64,000 nucleotides of DNA from Pseudomonas turukhanskensis (GTDB taxonomy: Bacteria > Pseudomonadota > Gammaproteobacteria > Pseudomonadales > Pseudomonadaceae). Of this stretch, positions 55,962 to 64,000 are shown piece by piece. The stretch covers positions 1 to 64,000 of the forward strand of contig NZ_BSFN01000009.1 in the NCBI RefSeq assembly GCF_027922365.1, read 5' to 3'. Within the stretch, counting starts at the first letter, position 1. Each line of letters begins with the position of its first letter. Position numbers and translations under genes: made by a program. Below the pieces are notes generated by a model. That model had not been told where the DNA came from and did not search any database. It saw only the letters and a program-made list of their open reading frames with translations.

Positions 55962-56921
55962 TTACTGCACAACCGGCACCGTGTTGGCCATTACGGAACC
56001 CGGCTCAGCGATCTCCACCGGCAGACCGTCTTCGGCCGCGACCACGTCACGCACCACTTCCCAATCCAGGCTCACGCTGTTGGTCAGGTCTTCACGCTTA
56101 AGCAGTGCGTTGATCACAGCGGTGTGCTTGTCGACCACGGACGGGTTGCCGCTGTCGTCCAGCGGGGTGTGGGCTTCGAGGTAGACCTTGCCGCCACTCA
56201 CACCGAACTTGTACGGCTCGTTGAGGATGCGCACTTTGGTACCCACCGGCACCAGCTTGGACAATTCCAGCACGTTGTTATTGAGCATGCGGAAGCAGCC
56301 GTGGCTGACTCGCATGCCAATACCGTACTTCTTGTTCGAGCCGTGGATCAGGTAGCCCGGCACGCCTAGGCTGAATTTGAACGGGCCTAGCGGGTTGTTC
56401 GGGCCAGCCGGTACGACGGCGGGCAGGATATCGCCATCGGCGGCATGCTCGGCGCGGATCGAGGCGGGCGGAGTCCAGGTCGGGTTCGGGGTTTTTGCGG
56501 TGATGGTGGTAGAGGATACCGGCGAACCCCAGCCTTCACGGCCAATCCCCAACGGGTAGGTGTAAACCACGTTCTCGCCTTTGGGGAAGTAATACAGGCG
56601 GTATTCGGCGAGATTGATCACGATACCTTCGCGCGGGCCCGGCGGCAGGATAAAGCGTGTGGGCAGAATCACTTGCGTACCGGCGCCAGGCAGCCAGGCA
56701 TCGACGCCGGGGTTGGCGGCGACCATCTCGGACTGACCGAGGTCGTTGGCCACGCCAAGGTCAGCGAAGGTGTCTTCGTACTTGGCGGTGATGACCTGAA
56801 CCTGGCCAATGATGTCTTCGCCCGGTGGCGGCAGCGGGAATTGCAGTGCTGCGGCAGGGCCGACCGCGAACAAGGCGGCGAGTGACAGGGAACGGGCGAC
56901 TGCAGGAGCGCGCGACAACAT
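55962..56921 (-). CDS. L,D-transpeptidase (YkuD domain)
   Basis: 319 residues from the ATG at 56921; the longer frame to 57068 shows no ribosome site and would bury the signal peptide. Signal peptide SRAPAVARSLSLAALFAVGPAAA. Residues about 45-95 look like a LysM-type wall-binding segment (FADLGVANDLGQSEMVAANP). The YkuD catalytic domain ends with GIGMRVSHGCFRMLNNNV, holding the active-site SHGC-R. Enzymes of this ErfK/YbiS group either cross-link Lpp-type lipoproteins to peptidoglycan or make 3-3 cross-links. Lying next to oprI favours the first. Confidence 0.95.
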   Translation of the reverse strand: MLSRAPAVARSLSLAALFAVGPAAALQFPLPPPGEDIIGQVQVITAKYEDTFADLGVANDLGQSEMVAANPGVDAWLPGAGTQVILPTRFILPPGPREGIVINLAEYRLYYFPKGENVVYTYPLGIGREGWGSPVSSTTITAKTPNPTWTPPASIRAEHAADGDILPAVVPAGPNNPLGPFKFSLGVPGYLIHGSNKKYGIGMRVSHGCFRMLNNNVLELSKLVPVGTKVRILNEPYKFGVSGGKVYLEAHTPLDDSGNPSVVDKHTAVINALLKREDLTNSVSLDWEVVRDVVAAEDGLPVEIAEPGSVMANTVPVVQ

Positions 56922-56998
56922 CCGGTGATCCTTGGCTGATTTAGCGAGTAGAGAAAAGAGAGCGATTGTACACGCGCCCGCGCCACGCCGGGAGGGGC

Positions 56999-57280
56999 CT
57001 AGACGCCCTGCCACTGCGGCCGGTCGCCCTCGCGTTGCGCCTGCAAGGTGGCGTAACAGGCCGGGCACAGGCGCTTGTCACGCAATTGCGGTTTGTCGAA
57101 ATTCACCCACTTGGGCTGCGCCGGCAGCAACCCGCCGCATAGCGTGCGGTCGGCATAACCGCTTAATTCCAGTTGCCGGGCCACCAGGTGCACGCGTACT
57201 TCACGGCAGGCGAACAGATCGAGCTGCTCGTCTGGTTCGATCAGTTGGTAAGCGTGTAAGGACCAAGCGGGGCGCGGCAT
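56999..57280 (-). CDS. Small conserved hypothetical protein, cysteine-containing
   Basis: 93 residues. Acidic middle, cysteines at LFACREVR, RTLCGG and KRLCPACYATLQ; the late CPAC pair could bind zinc. No signal peptide. Lies between tesA and the transpeptidase gene on the same strand (58-nt gap to tesA), the position of an unnamed small gene in other pseudomonads as I recall. Function unknown. Confidence 0.75.
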   Translation of the reverse strand: MPRPAWSLHAYQLIEPDEQLDLFACREVRVHLVARQLELSGYADRTLCGGLLPAQPKWVNFDKPQLRDKRLCPACYATLQAQREGDRPQWQGV

Positions 57281-57338
57281 TGAAGGCTCCTGGAGACGGC
57301 GCCACCTTAGCCGAAAGATGGCGCATAAAAAAGATCCC

Positions 57339-57944
57339 TCAGAGCAATGGTTTTATCGAAGGCCACGCGTTATCGAGCAGCCTGGTTTGCGCACCGGCAG
57401 CCGGGTGGATTCCGTCTGCCTGCATCAGCTCCGGCACCCCGCCCACCCCTTCGAGAAAGAACGGTACCAGTGGCACCTGCTTTTCGGTCGCAAGGTTGCT
57501 GAACGCCGCCGCAAACGCCTTGTTGTAGCGCTCGCCGTAATTGGGCGGCAGCCGCATGCCCAACAGAAGCACCTTGGCCCCGGACTTTTGTGACTGCTCT
57601 ACCATCGACGCAAGGTTTTGTTGCAATTGCGCGGGCGCCTGACCGCGCAGGCCATCGTTGCCGCCCAGTTCGATAATCACCAGGCTCGGCTTATGCTCTG
57701 CAAGCAGCGCAGGCAGGCGCGCTAGGCCTCCGGCACTGGTGTCGCCGCTGATGGACGCATTCACCACTTTCTGCTCAAAACCGCCCTCCTGCAGGCGCTT
57801 TTGCATCAGGTTGACCCAGCCTTGGCTGGTTTCCAGGCCCAAACCGGCGCTGATACTATCGCCGACGACCAGCACCGTGCTTGCCACCGCCCCTTGTGCC
57901 CAAAGCATTACGACCAGGGCACTGGTTACCCACCATGTACGCAT
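57339..57944 (-). CDS. tesA: Periplasmic SGNH lysophospholipase/thioesterase TesA
   Basis: 201 residues from the ATG at 57944. Signal peptide ending GAVAS. GDSL/SGNH hydrolase: block I VLVVGDSISAGLGLETSQGW (nucleophile Ser), block III IIELGGNDGLRG (Asn), and block V ADGIHPAAGAQTRLLDNAW (Asp and His). Acts on acyl-CoA, lysophospholipids and arylesters in the periplasm. Divergent from the ABC transporter genes with only 10 nt between the start codons; promoters must overlap the opposite coding region. Confidence 0.96.
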   Translation of the reverse strand: MRTWWVTSALVVMLWAQGAVASTVLVVGDSISAGLGLETSQGWVNLMQKRLQEGGFEQKVVNASISGDTSAGGLARLPALLAEHKPSLVIIELGGNDGLRGQAPAQLQQNLASMVEQSQKSGAKVLLLGMRLPPNYGERYNKAFAAAFSNLATEKQVPLVPFFLEGVGGVPELMQADGIHPAAGAQTRLLDNAWPSIKPLL

Positions 57945-57954
57945 TGGAATCTCC

Positions 57955-58638
57955 ATGACTGCGAGCATTCTTACTGCGCGGAACCTTAGCAAAGTGGTTC
58001 CCAGCGCGGAAGGCGATTTGACCATCCTTCACGACCTCTCCCTGGACCTTGCGCGCGGCGACAGCCTGGCCATCGTCGGCACCTCCGGTTCGGGAAAATC
58101 CACCTTACTCGGTTTACTGGCCGGGCTCGATCTGCCCAGCCACGGCGAAATCACCCTCGCCGGTCACCGGCTCAACACTCTCGATGAAGACCAGCGCGCC
58201 CGTGTGCGGGCCGAGCATGTGGGCTTTGTGTTCCAGTCATTCCAACTGCTCGACAGCCTCAACGCCCTGGAAAACGTGATGCTGCCGCTGGAACTGGAAG
58301 GCCACCGCGATGCCCGCGAACGTGCCCGTGCCTTGCTCGAACGCGTGGGCCTGGGCAAACGCCTCACCCACACGCCACGCCAGCTCTCCGGCGGCGAACA
58401 ACAACGGGTGGCCATCGCCCGCGCCTTTGCCGCCGAACCAGCCGTGCTGTTTGCTGACGAGCCCACCGGCAACCTGGACACCCACACCGGCGAGCACATC
58501 AGCGACCTGCTGTTTGAAATCAACCAGGAACGCGGCGCCACGCTGGTGCTGGTTACGCACGATGAGCGCCTGGCGCAACGCTGCCATCGGCGCATACGTC
58601 TGGAAGCCGGGCACATCGTGCAAGGCGAACCCGCCTGA
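57955..58638 (+). CDS. ABC transporter ATP-binding protein (YbbA/LolD-like)
   Basis: 227 residues from the ATG at 57955. Walker A GTSGSGKST at about 40-48, Q-loop FVFQSFQLLD, signature LSGGEQQRVAIARAFA, Walker B VLFADEPTGNLD, and H-loop LVTHDERLA. It belongs to the MacB/LolD-type ATPases that pair with FtsX-like permeases. Its stop overlaps the permease start (TGATG). The YbbA-YbbP pair next to tesA is conserved from E. coli to Pseudomonas and is thought to act in lipid or envelope precursor handling. Confidence 0.95.
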   Translation: MTASILTARNLSKVVPSAEGDLTILHDLSLDLARGDSLAIVGTSGSGKSTLLGLLAGLDLPSHGEITLAGHRLNTLDEDQRARVRAEHVGFVFQSFQLLDSLNALENVMLPLELEGHRDARERARALLERVGLGKRLTHTPRQLSGGEQQRVAIARAFAAEPAVLFADEPTGNLDTHTGEHISDLLFEINQERGATLVLVTHDERLAQRCHRRIRLEAGHIVQGEPA

Positions 58639-61139
58639 TGACGCGCCTGCCGTTTACCCGTCTGCTTAATCTGGCCGCCCGCCAACTGCGCCGTGATACC
58701 CGCGCCGGCGAACTGCGGGTGCTGTTCTTTGCCTTGCTGATCGCGGTGGCGGCCAGCACCGCCATCGGCTTTTTCAGCGCGCGGCTGAACGCGGCCATGC
58801 AGCTGCGCGCCACCGAGTTTCTCGGTGCCGACATGCTGCTGACCGGCAGCTCGCCCGCCACCACAGCGCAACTGGATGCCGGCAGGCAACGGCAGTTGCA
58901 GCATGCGCAACTGGTGGAGTTCTCCAGCGTGATAGCCGGCGATGAAGGCATCCAGTTGGCCAGCGTAAAAGCCGTGAGCAGCGCCTATCCGCTGCGCGGC
59001 CAGCTGAAAAGCGCCCCCGCGCCCTACGGCCAGGAAACCGTCGGCGGCGGTCCACAACCGGGCGAGGCCTGGGTGGAAGCACGGCTGCTGGTGGCCCTGA
59101 ATGTGAAGGTGGGTGACAGCGTGGATGTGGGCGCCAAAAGCCTGCGCCTGAGCCGCGTACTGACCTACGAGCCCGACCGCGCCGGCGACTTTTACAGCCT
59201 GACACCGCGCCTGCTGATGAACCTTGCCGACCTGCCCGCCACTGGCGTGGTCCAGCCCGGCAGCCGAGTGCGCTACGCAGAGTTGTGGACCGGCAGCGCC
59301 GAGAACCTGGAAAGCTATCGCCAGGCGCTCAAACCCATGCTCGCGCCAAACCAGAAAATCGAAGGCGCGCGCGATGGCAATCGCCAGGTGGGCGGAGCGC
59401 TTGGTCGCGCCGAGCGTTACCTCAATCTCTCCAGCCTGGCCGCCGTATTGCTCGCCGGCGTAGCGGTTGCCCTGTGCGCCGCACGCTTCGCGGCCAAGCG
59501 TTTCGACGCCAGTGCCTTGCTGCGCTGCCTGGGCCTGTCGCGCCGCGAGGCGCTCACCGTCTTTACCTTGCAGTTGGCCATGCTCGGCATCGTCGCCAGT
59601 GGCCTGGGTGCCCTGCTCGGCTGGCTGGGCCAGTTAGGGTTGTTCTACCTGCTGGGCGGCCTGCTGCCGGCCACCGTGCCCAGCGGCGGCTTCATGCCCG
59701 CCGTGGCCGGGATTGCCACCGGCCTGGTCGCCCTCGCCGGCTTTGCCCTGCCGCCCCTGGCCGCGCTCGGCCGCGTGCCGCCCCTGCGGGTTTTGCGCCG
59801 CGACCTGATGCCCGTGCCCCCCAGTTCCTGGCTGGTATACGGCGCTGCGCTCGGCGCGCTGACCTTGATCATGTGGCGCCTGAGCCTCGACCTGCCGCTC
59901 ACTCTCGCCCTGCTCGGCGGCGGCCTGGTGGCAGCGTTGGTATTGGGTGGCGCGTTGGTGCTCAGCCTGCAAGGCCTGCGTCGCCTGCTGGCCGGCTCAC
60001 CGCTGCCCATGCGCCTGGGTCTTGGCCAACTGCTGCGTCATCCGCTGGCAGCCGCCGGGCAATCGTTGGCGTTCGGCTTGATTCTGCTGTCCATGGCACT
60101 GATCGCACTGCTGCGCGGCGAGCTTCTGGACAACTGGCAACAGCAACTGCCCAAAGACGCACCCAACTATTTCGCCTTGAACGTACTGCCAGCCGACAAA
60201 GACGCCTTTGCCGCCCAGTTGAGCAAACTCTCGCCTCACCCCGCCCCGCTTTACCCGGTGGTGCCGGGGCGCCTCGTGGCCATCAACGGTCAGGGGGTAA
60301 AAGAAGTGGTGAGCAAAGACTCCACCGGCGACCGTGCCGTGCGCCGCGACCTGAGCCTGACCTGGGCCGCCGAGTTGCCGGTGAGCAACAAGCTGGTGGC
60401 GGGTACCTGGTGGAATGCTGAGAAAACCGAACTGCCGGGCGTTTCGATCGAAAGCAAACTGGCCGAAAGCCTCAAGGTAAAACTGGGCGACCGGCTGAAA
60501 TTCAACGTGGGCGGCCTCGACCGCGAGGCCCAGGTCACCAGCCTGCGCGAAGTGGACTGGGACACCTTCCAGCCCAACTTCTACATGATCTTCGAGCCCG
60601 GCACCCTGCAGGACTTGCCCGTCACCTACCTCACCAGTTTTTACCTGCCAGCGCAGCAAGAGCAGCAACTGGTGGAACTGTCGCGCGCCTTCCCGGCGGT
60701 AACGCTGCTGCAGATCGAAGCCATTCTGGCGCAGTTGCGCAGCATCCTCGCGCAGGTGACGCTGGCGGTGGAGTACGTGCTGCTGTTCGTGCTGGCGGCC
60801 GGGCTGACCGTGCTGTTTGCTGGCCTGCAGGCCACCCTTGACGAACGCATCCGCCAAGGCGCGTTGCTGCGCGCACTCGGCGCCGAGCGCAAGGTGCTGC
60901 AACGGGCACGGCTGGCCGAGTTTGGCGTACTGGGGGTGGCCAGCGGCCTGCTGGCGGCACTGGGCAGTGAGCTGGTGAGCTTTCTGCTGTACCGCTACGC
61001 CTTTGACATGGCGTGGGCGCCGCATTGGTGGTTGCTGGTGTTGCCGCTAATCGGCGCGCTGCTGGTGGGCAGTGCCGGGGTGATCGGCACCCGCCGCGCG
61101 TTGAATGCCAGCCCGCTCACCGTGCTGCGCGAAGGTTAG
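58638..61139 (+). CDS. FtsX-like ABC transporter permease (YbbP-like)
   Basis: 833 residues. Two FtsX/MacB-like permease modules: an N-terminal helix (LFFALLIAVAASTAIGFFSA), a periplasmic domain, then helices around 270-300, 320-345 and 360-385, a middle group of helices (about 400-510), a second periplasmic domain, and three final helices (VEYVLLFVLAAGLTVLFAGL, AEFGVLGVASGLLAALGS, WWLLVLPLIGALLVGSAG). Domain order fits the YbbP type rather than LolC/E. It works with the ATPase immediately upstream. Confidence 0.94.
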   Translation: MTRLPFTRLLNLAARQLRRDTRAGELRVLFFALLIAVAASTAIGFFSARLNAAMQLRATEFLGADMLLTGSSPATTAQLDAGRQRQLQHAQLVEFSSVIAGDEGIQLASVKAVSSAYPLRGQLKSAPAPYGQETVGGGPQPGEAWVEARLLVALNVKVGDSVDVGAKSLRLSRVLTYEPDRAGDFYSLTPRLLMNLADLPATGVVQPGSRVRYAELWTGSAENLESYRQALKPMLAPNQKIEGARDGNRQVGGALGRAERYLNLSSLAAVLLAGVAVALCAARFAAKRFDASALLRCLGLSRREALTVFTLQLAMLGIVASGLGALLGWLGQLGLFYLLGGLLPATVPSGGFMPAVAGIATGLVALAGFALPPLAALGRVPPLRVLRRDLMPVPPSSWLVYGAALGALTLIMWRLSLDLPLTLALLGGGLVAALVLGGALVLSLQGLRRLLAGSPLPMRLGLGQLLRHPLAAAGQSLAFGLILLSMALIALLRGELLDNWQQQLPKDAPNYFALNVLPADKDAFAAQLSKLSPHPAPLYPVVPGRLVAINGQGVKEVVSKDSTGDRAVRRDLSLTWAAELPVSNKLVAGTWWNAEKTELPGVSIESKLAESLKVKLGDRLKFNVGGLDREAQVTSLREVDWDTFQPNFYMIFEPGTLQDLPVTYLTSFYLPAQQEQQLVELSRAFPAVTLLQIEAILAQLRSILAQVTLAVEYVLLFVLAAGLTVLFAGLQATLDERIRQGALLRALGAERKVLQRARLAEFGVLGVASGLLAALGSELVSFLLYRYAFDMAWAPHWWLLVLPLIGALLVGSAGVIGTRRALNASPLTVLREG

Positions 61140-61170
61140 CGCCTGTCCCGTGGGCCCGCGTAAATGCTGG

Positions 61171-61281
61171 CCCTCACCCCTAGCCCCTCTCCCGCAAGCG
61201 GGAGAGGGGAACTGATCAGGGCTCGCTGGAAAACTCGATCTAGCTCCCTCTCCCGCTTGCGGGAGAGGGTTGGGGTGAGGG
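61171..61281. repeat. large inverted repeat with two hairpins, family D
   Basis: Outer arms CCCTCACCCCTAGCCC and GGTTGGGGTGAGGG; inner hairpins CTCTCCCGCAAGCGGGAGAG and CTCTCCCGCTTGCGGGAGAG, separated by about 40 nt. This type of element is common at ends of convergent genes in proteobacteria; here it separates the permease and greB. Confidence 0.85.
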
Positions 61282-61284
61282 GCT

Positions 61285-61764
61285 TTATACCGGTTTGACG
61301 TACTCGATCACGTTCACCCACCACCACTTCTCGCCCTCCGGCGTCTCCACCATAAACTCATCGCCTACTTCTTTTTTCAACAACGCCCGCGCCATCGGCG
61401 AGTCGATGGAGATGTAGTCGTTGCGGCCGTGAATTTCGTCGTAGCCGACAATGCGAAACCGCTTGGTGACGCCCTCGTCGTTTTCGATTTCCACCCAGGC
61501 GCCGAAGTACACACGGCCTTCCTGCTCGGGCGAATAGGCCACCACGCGCATATCTTCCAGACGCTTGCGCAAATAGCGCACGCGGCGGTCGATTTCGCGC
61601 AGCAGTTTCTTGTTGTACTGGTAGTCGGCATTTTCGCTGCGGTCGCCCAGGGACGCGGCCCAGGTGACTTTCTGCGTGGTGTCCGGACGCTTCACCCGCC
61701 ACAGGTAATCGAGCTCCTGCTTCAGTGCCTCATGGCCTTCGACAGTGATGATCTGCGTACTCAA
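61285..61764 (-). CDS. greB: Transcription elongation factor GreB
   Basis: 159 residues, full length. GreB enters the secondary channel of backtracked RNA polymerase and stimulates cleavage of the RNA 3' end. The N-terminal coiled coil carries the tip acidic residues around LGDRSENADYQYNKKLLREI, and the C-terminal domain has FRIVGYDEIHGRNDYISIDSP, GreB- rather than GreA-like in length and wording. Its ATG overlaps the end of the SolA-like gene (ATGA-type, 61761-61764), so the two are translationally coupled. Confidence 0.96.
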   Translation of the reverse strand: MSTQIITVEGHEALKQELDYLWRVKRPDTTQKVTWAASLGDRSENADYQYNKKLLREIDRRVRYLRKRLEDMRVVAYSPEQEGRVYFGAWVEIENDEGVTKRFRIVGYDEIHGRNDYISIDSPMARALLKKEVGDEFMVETPEGEKWWWVNVIEYVKPV

Positions 61765-62951
61765 ACCGTGGCCTCCCCTGCAGCAAAACGCTCCAACGAA
61801 AAGGCGCTCAAATCCAGCTCGCTATGGCCATCGACCACTTGCTGCGCCAGCGCTTCACCAATCGCGGCCGAGTGCTTGAAACCATGCCCGGAACAGGCGC
61901 TGACCACGGTGATGTTCGGCCGCGTCGGGTGCTGGTCGATGATGAAATGAAAGTCCGGCGTCACGGTGTAGGTGCACACCGCCGTCTTGACCGCGCGGGG
62001 CAACACGCCCGCGATTTTGCCGACCAACTGGGTGCGGAACATCTCGGCGCATTCCTCGGCACTGACCTCCCGCTCCAGCGCCTGCGGCGTGGTGGCGCTC
62101 GAATAATGCTCAGTGGCGATCTTCATGCAGTTCTCCCCGGGCAGCGGTGGAAAGCCGTAGCACAGATCTTCATCCGTGGGCCCGTGGGCAAGGATAAAGG
62201 TCGGCGACTTCTCGGGAAAAATGCTCGGCTGAGCCAGTTCAAACCAATACAGCTTCTGCCGGCACACGCGCAGCAGGCGGTCGAACGGCGCGCCCAGCAG
62301 TTCGGCATTCCACATGCCGGCGCTGACGATCACCCGTTTGGCGCGCAGCGTGGTACCGCTGTTTTGAATGTCGACGTAATCAGCATGGGCATCCAGGCCG
62401 GTCACGGTTACGCCAGTGAGCACCTCGGCGCCATGCTGATGGGCCAACTGCAACTGGGTGGCGATGCAGCGCTCGGGCCGCACGTAACCGCCGCCGGCTT
62501 CGAAGTAACCGGTGGCGCTGTCGAGCACCGGGGCGAACTGGGGAAACCGCGCGCGGATCTGTTCGGCGTTCAACGCTTCATGGTCGATGCCATAGCGGCG
62601 TGCCTGCGACAGGGTGCGCTCGGTGAAATCGGCGGTGCCGTGGTGGGAGGTGGCGGTTTCACTGGAGGTCATCACCAGCACCCCGCATTGCTCGAATAGC
62701 TCGGCGCCGGTCTCGGCTTCCAGCTCCCGCCAGATCTGCTGGGCGCGGCGCACCAGTGGCGCGTAGGCATCGCCCTCGCCCACCGCCTGGCGGGTAATGC
62801 GCGTGTCGCCGTGGCTGGAACCCTGGTCATGGGGCGGCGTGAAGCGGTCGATGCCGACCACCTTTACGCCGCGCTTGGCCAGTTGATACAGGGTGGCCGC
62901 GCCCATGGCGCCCAGGCCGATCACGGCCACGTCGTAATTCAAATCAGACAA
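61761..62951 (-). CDS. solA: N-methyl-L-tryptophan oxidase-like flavoenzyme (SolA)
   Basis: 396 residues, monomeric sarcosine oxidase family. The dinucleotide motif AVIGLGAMGAATLYQLAKRG is at the N-terminus, then VGIDRFTPPHDQGSSHGDTR. AVCTYTVTPDFHFIID contains the cysteine that covalently binds FAD in this family, and the C-terminal SACSGHGFKHSAAIGE completes the flavin site. Oxidatively demethylates N-methyl amino acids; true substrate unknown. Overlaps greB by 4 nt. Confidence 0.9.
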   Translation of the reverse strand: MSDLNYDVAVIGLGAMGAATLYQLAKRGVKVVGIDRFTPPHDQGSSHGDTRITRQAVGEGDAYAPLVRRAQQIWRELEAETGAELFEQCGVLVMTSSETATSHHGTADFTERTLSQARRYGIDHEALNAEQIRARFPQFAPVLDSATGYFEAGGGYVRPERCIATQLQLAHQHGAEVLTGVTVTGLDAHADYVDIQNSGTTLRAKRVIVSAGMWNAELLGAPFDRLLRVCRQKLYWFELAQPSIFPEKSPTFILAHGPTDEDLCYGFPPLPGENCMKIATEHYSSATTPQALEREVSAEECAEMFRTQLVGKIAGVLPRAVKTAVCTYTVTPDFHFIIDQHPTRPNITVVSACSGHGFKHSAAIGEALAQQVVDGHSELDLSAFSLERFAAGEATV

Positions 62952-62987
62952 ACCATTCGCCTCGCATTGCCGCCGGGGTAAAAAACG

Positions 62988-63021
62988 TAGGGCGAATATA
63001 CGCGAAGCGGATATCCGCCGT
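62988..63021. repeat. REP family B, single arm
   Basis: GTAGGGCGAATATACGCGAA then GCGGATATCCGCCG, one copy without an inverted partner, between the SolA gene and the DUF971 gene. Confidence 0.8.
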
Positions 63022-63038
63022 GACGCAACGCAGAATGG

Positions 63039-63314
63039 TTACATGAGCTCGCGCAGGTAAGCCCAGGGAAAGATCCCCCGCTCGTGCCCATCGCTGAACA
63101 CCAGTTGCACGCCATAACCCTGCGGGTTGATGGCGGTCAGGCGCACCTGCTCGTCGACCACCGTGATGCGGCCACCCAAACGTGCCGCACGGCACTGCGA
63201 ACAGGGGCACGCTGCGCGCAAACGGGCATGGCTTAGTTCGACCGTGGCGTCGCTCCACTGCACCTGCAACTGGCGCTGTTCCTTGCGATTGCGCAGGGCG
63301 ACCGGGGCGTCCAT
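63039..63314 (-). CDS. DUF971 domain protein
   Basis: 91 residues. One DUF971 domain: LQVQWSDATVELSHARLRAA with CPCSQC then QGYGVQLVFSDGHERGIFPW. Members include Fe-S assembly or gamma-butyrobetaine hydroxylase-like N-terminal zinc domains; here the two cysteine pairs CPCSQC could bind zinc. Overlaps the HEAT-repeat gene by one base. Function unknown. Confidence 0.9.
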   Translation of the reverse strand: MDAPVALRNRKEQRQLQVQWSDATVELSHARLRAACPCSQCRAARLGGRITVVDEQVRLTAINPQGYGVQLVFSDGHERGIFPWAYLRELM

Positions 63315-64000
63315 TACGCCCCCTGCAATTGCGCGATGGCGATGCGCACGGCCTTGCGCACCTCCGGGTCACCGTCGTGCTCGGCGGCCTGCAGCGCCGG
63401 CAATGCCGACGCATCGGCCAGTTCGCCCAAGGCCAGGGCGGCTTCTTTGCGCAGGTTGCTGATGGCGTGGCCGAGCACCTCCACAAGCGCCGGCAAGGCG
63501 GGCGCAAAACGCAATTTGCCCAAGGCGCGGGCAGCGCGCAGGCGCACCTGCCAGTAGTCGTCTTGCAGTGCCGACAACACGATGGGGCCGGCGTCGGGCA
63601 GGCCGACCTTACCCAAGGTGGTCGCGGCCTCCTCGCGCACTTGCCAGGCCGGGTCCTGCAACGCCGCCTGCAGCGCTGGCAGCACGCTGGCATCGCGGGC
63701 CAGGCCCAGGGCACCAGTCGCGGCGCGGCGCACTTCGGCGTCCTGGTCGTCGCTGGCCAGCCGCGCCAATTGCCCCAGCGCAGCGGTTTGCTTAAGCCAG
63801 CCGAGAATGCCCACCGCTTCGCGGCGCACAAAGGCATCGCTGTCGGTCAACGCCTGCAAGGCCACCGGCGCGCTGTCCGCCAGGCGAAGTTCACGCAAGG
63901 CGCGCAAGGCACTGGCGCGAACGAAGGCATCGGCATGGGCAGCCCACGGCAGAATCACCCGCCCTGCCTCGGCAGTTTTCAACTCGCTCAGGCTCTGGGC
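63314..64000 (-). CDS. HEAT-repeat protein, partial (continues past the right edge)
   Basis: At least 228 residues; the frame is open to the window edge with no good start inside (a TTG at 63982 is in mid-protein). About seven HEAT-like repeats of ~31 residues, e.g. VRREAVGILGWLKQTAALGQ, VRRAATGALGLARDASVLPA, VREEAATTLGKVGLPDAGPI, VRLRAARALGKLRFAPALPA and LRKEAALALGELADASALPA. These PBS-lyase/HEAT solenoids act in protein binding. The start and full length lie outside the window. Confidence 0.9.
   Translation of the reverse strand, partial: AQSLSELKTAEAGRVILPWAAHADAFVRASALRALRELRLADSAPVALQALTDSDAFVRREAVGILGWLKQTAALGQLARLASDDQDAEVRRAATGALGLARDASVLPALQAALQDPAWQVREEAATTLGKVGLPDAGPIVLSALQDDYWQVRLRAARALGKLRFAPALPALVEVLGHAISNLRKEAALALGELADASALPALQAAEHDGDPEVRKAVRIAIAQLQGA

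Overview
This window is a stretch of a Pseudomonas chromosome. The GC-rich coding sequence, the oprF-sigX-cmpX-crfX-cmaX cluster, OprI, the acnD/prpF methylcitrate genes, ThrH, and the rRNA and tRNA promoters (-10 TAGAAT followed by a GC-rich discriminator) all point to that genus. From memory, not checked, the gene order is a mosaic of blocks that lie apart in P. aeruginosa: the thrS-infC-rpmI-rplT-pheST-ihfA block, the ppsA-rraA-cmaX-sigX-oprF block, a prp block, the block from the transglutaminase-like and ATP-grasp genes to a DAHP synthase, and the oprI-tesA-greB block. The species is not determined.

Layout. 1-600 holds the leader and four tandem promoters of an rRNA operon whose 16S gene lies off the left edge (minus strand). 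601-1467 is an SPFH/prohibitin gene, followed by tRNA-Pro. 1.7-9.0 kb is the translation operon thrS-infC-rpmI-rplT-pheS-pheT-ihfA-merR (minus), preceded by tRNA-Val. 9.4-11.5 kb has a gamma-glutamylputrescine oxidase-like flavoenzyme and a lipoprotein with a peptidase C39-like fold that has lost its cysteine. 11.6-19.6 kb is the envelope-stress cluster (oprF, sigX, cmpX, crfX, cmaX), rraA, an esterase and ppsA, with the ppsA regulator ppsR divergent. 20.7-28.2 kb has a LysE exporter and a methylcitrate operon (GntR regulator, prpB, prpC, acnD, prpF) with no prpD. 28.6-31.8 kb is a three-gene unit: retropepsin-like protease, 7TM inactive transglutaminase and ATP-grasp ligase.

31.87-32.86 kb is a tandem array of nine ~110-bp units, each carrying two hairpins. 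Next to it, 32.9-43.8 kb (minus) is the most interesting locus: two very large MalT-like LuxR regulators with overlapping genes, then a small exported FilA/DUF6160-like protein, an intact C39 cysteine peptidase, two outer-membrane barrel proteins (one FadL-like) and a periplasmic protein with three DUF4124-like motifs and a possible MalM-like C-terminus. The five structural genes resemble the poorly understood 'putative pilus system' FilABCDE of Acinetobacter, but here there are no pilin, chaperone or usher genes and the locus has its own regulator pair. I infer a regulated secretion or surface-display system in which the peptidase may process the small exported protein.

43.9-54.97 kb is mostly housekeeping: pabB, thrH, a short PAPS-reductase-like gene, a DinB protein, cysB, a universal stress protein, a 5'-nucleotidase, a ketopantoate reductase-like gene, a thioredoxin, a PilZ protein, DAHP synthase, a GNAT protein and an unknown membrane-anchored protein. 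55.4-64.0 kb holds oprI with an L,D-transpeptidase beside it, tesA with a divergent ABC transporter, greB, a SolA-like oxidase, a DUF971 protein and a HEAT-repeat gene cut by the right edge. Several families of short palindromic REP-like repeats lie between genes, mostly at the ends of convergent genes.
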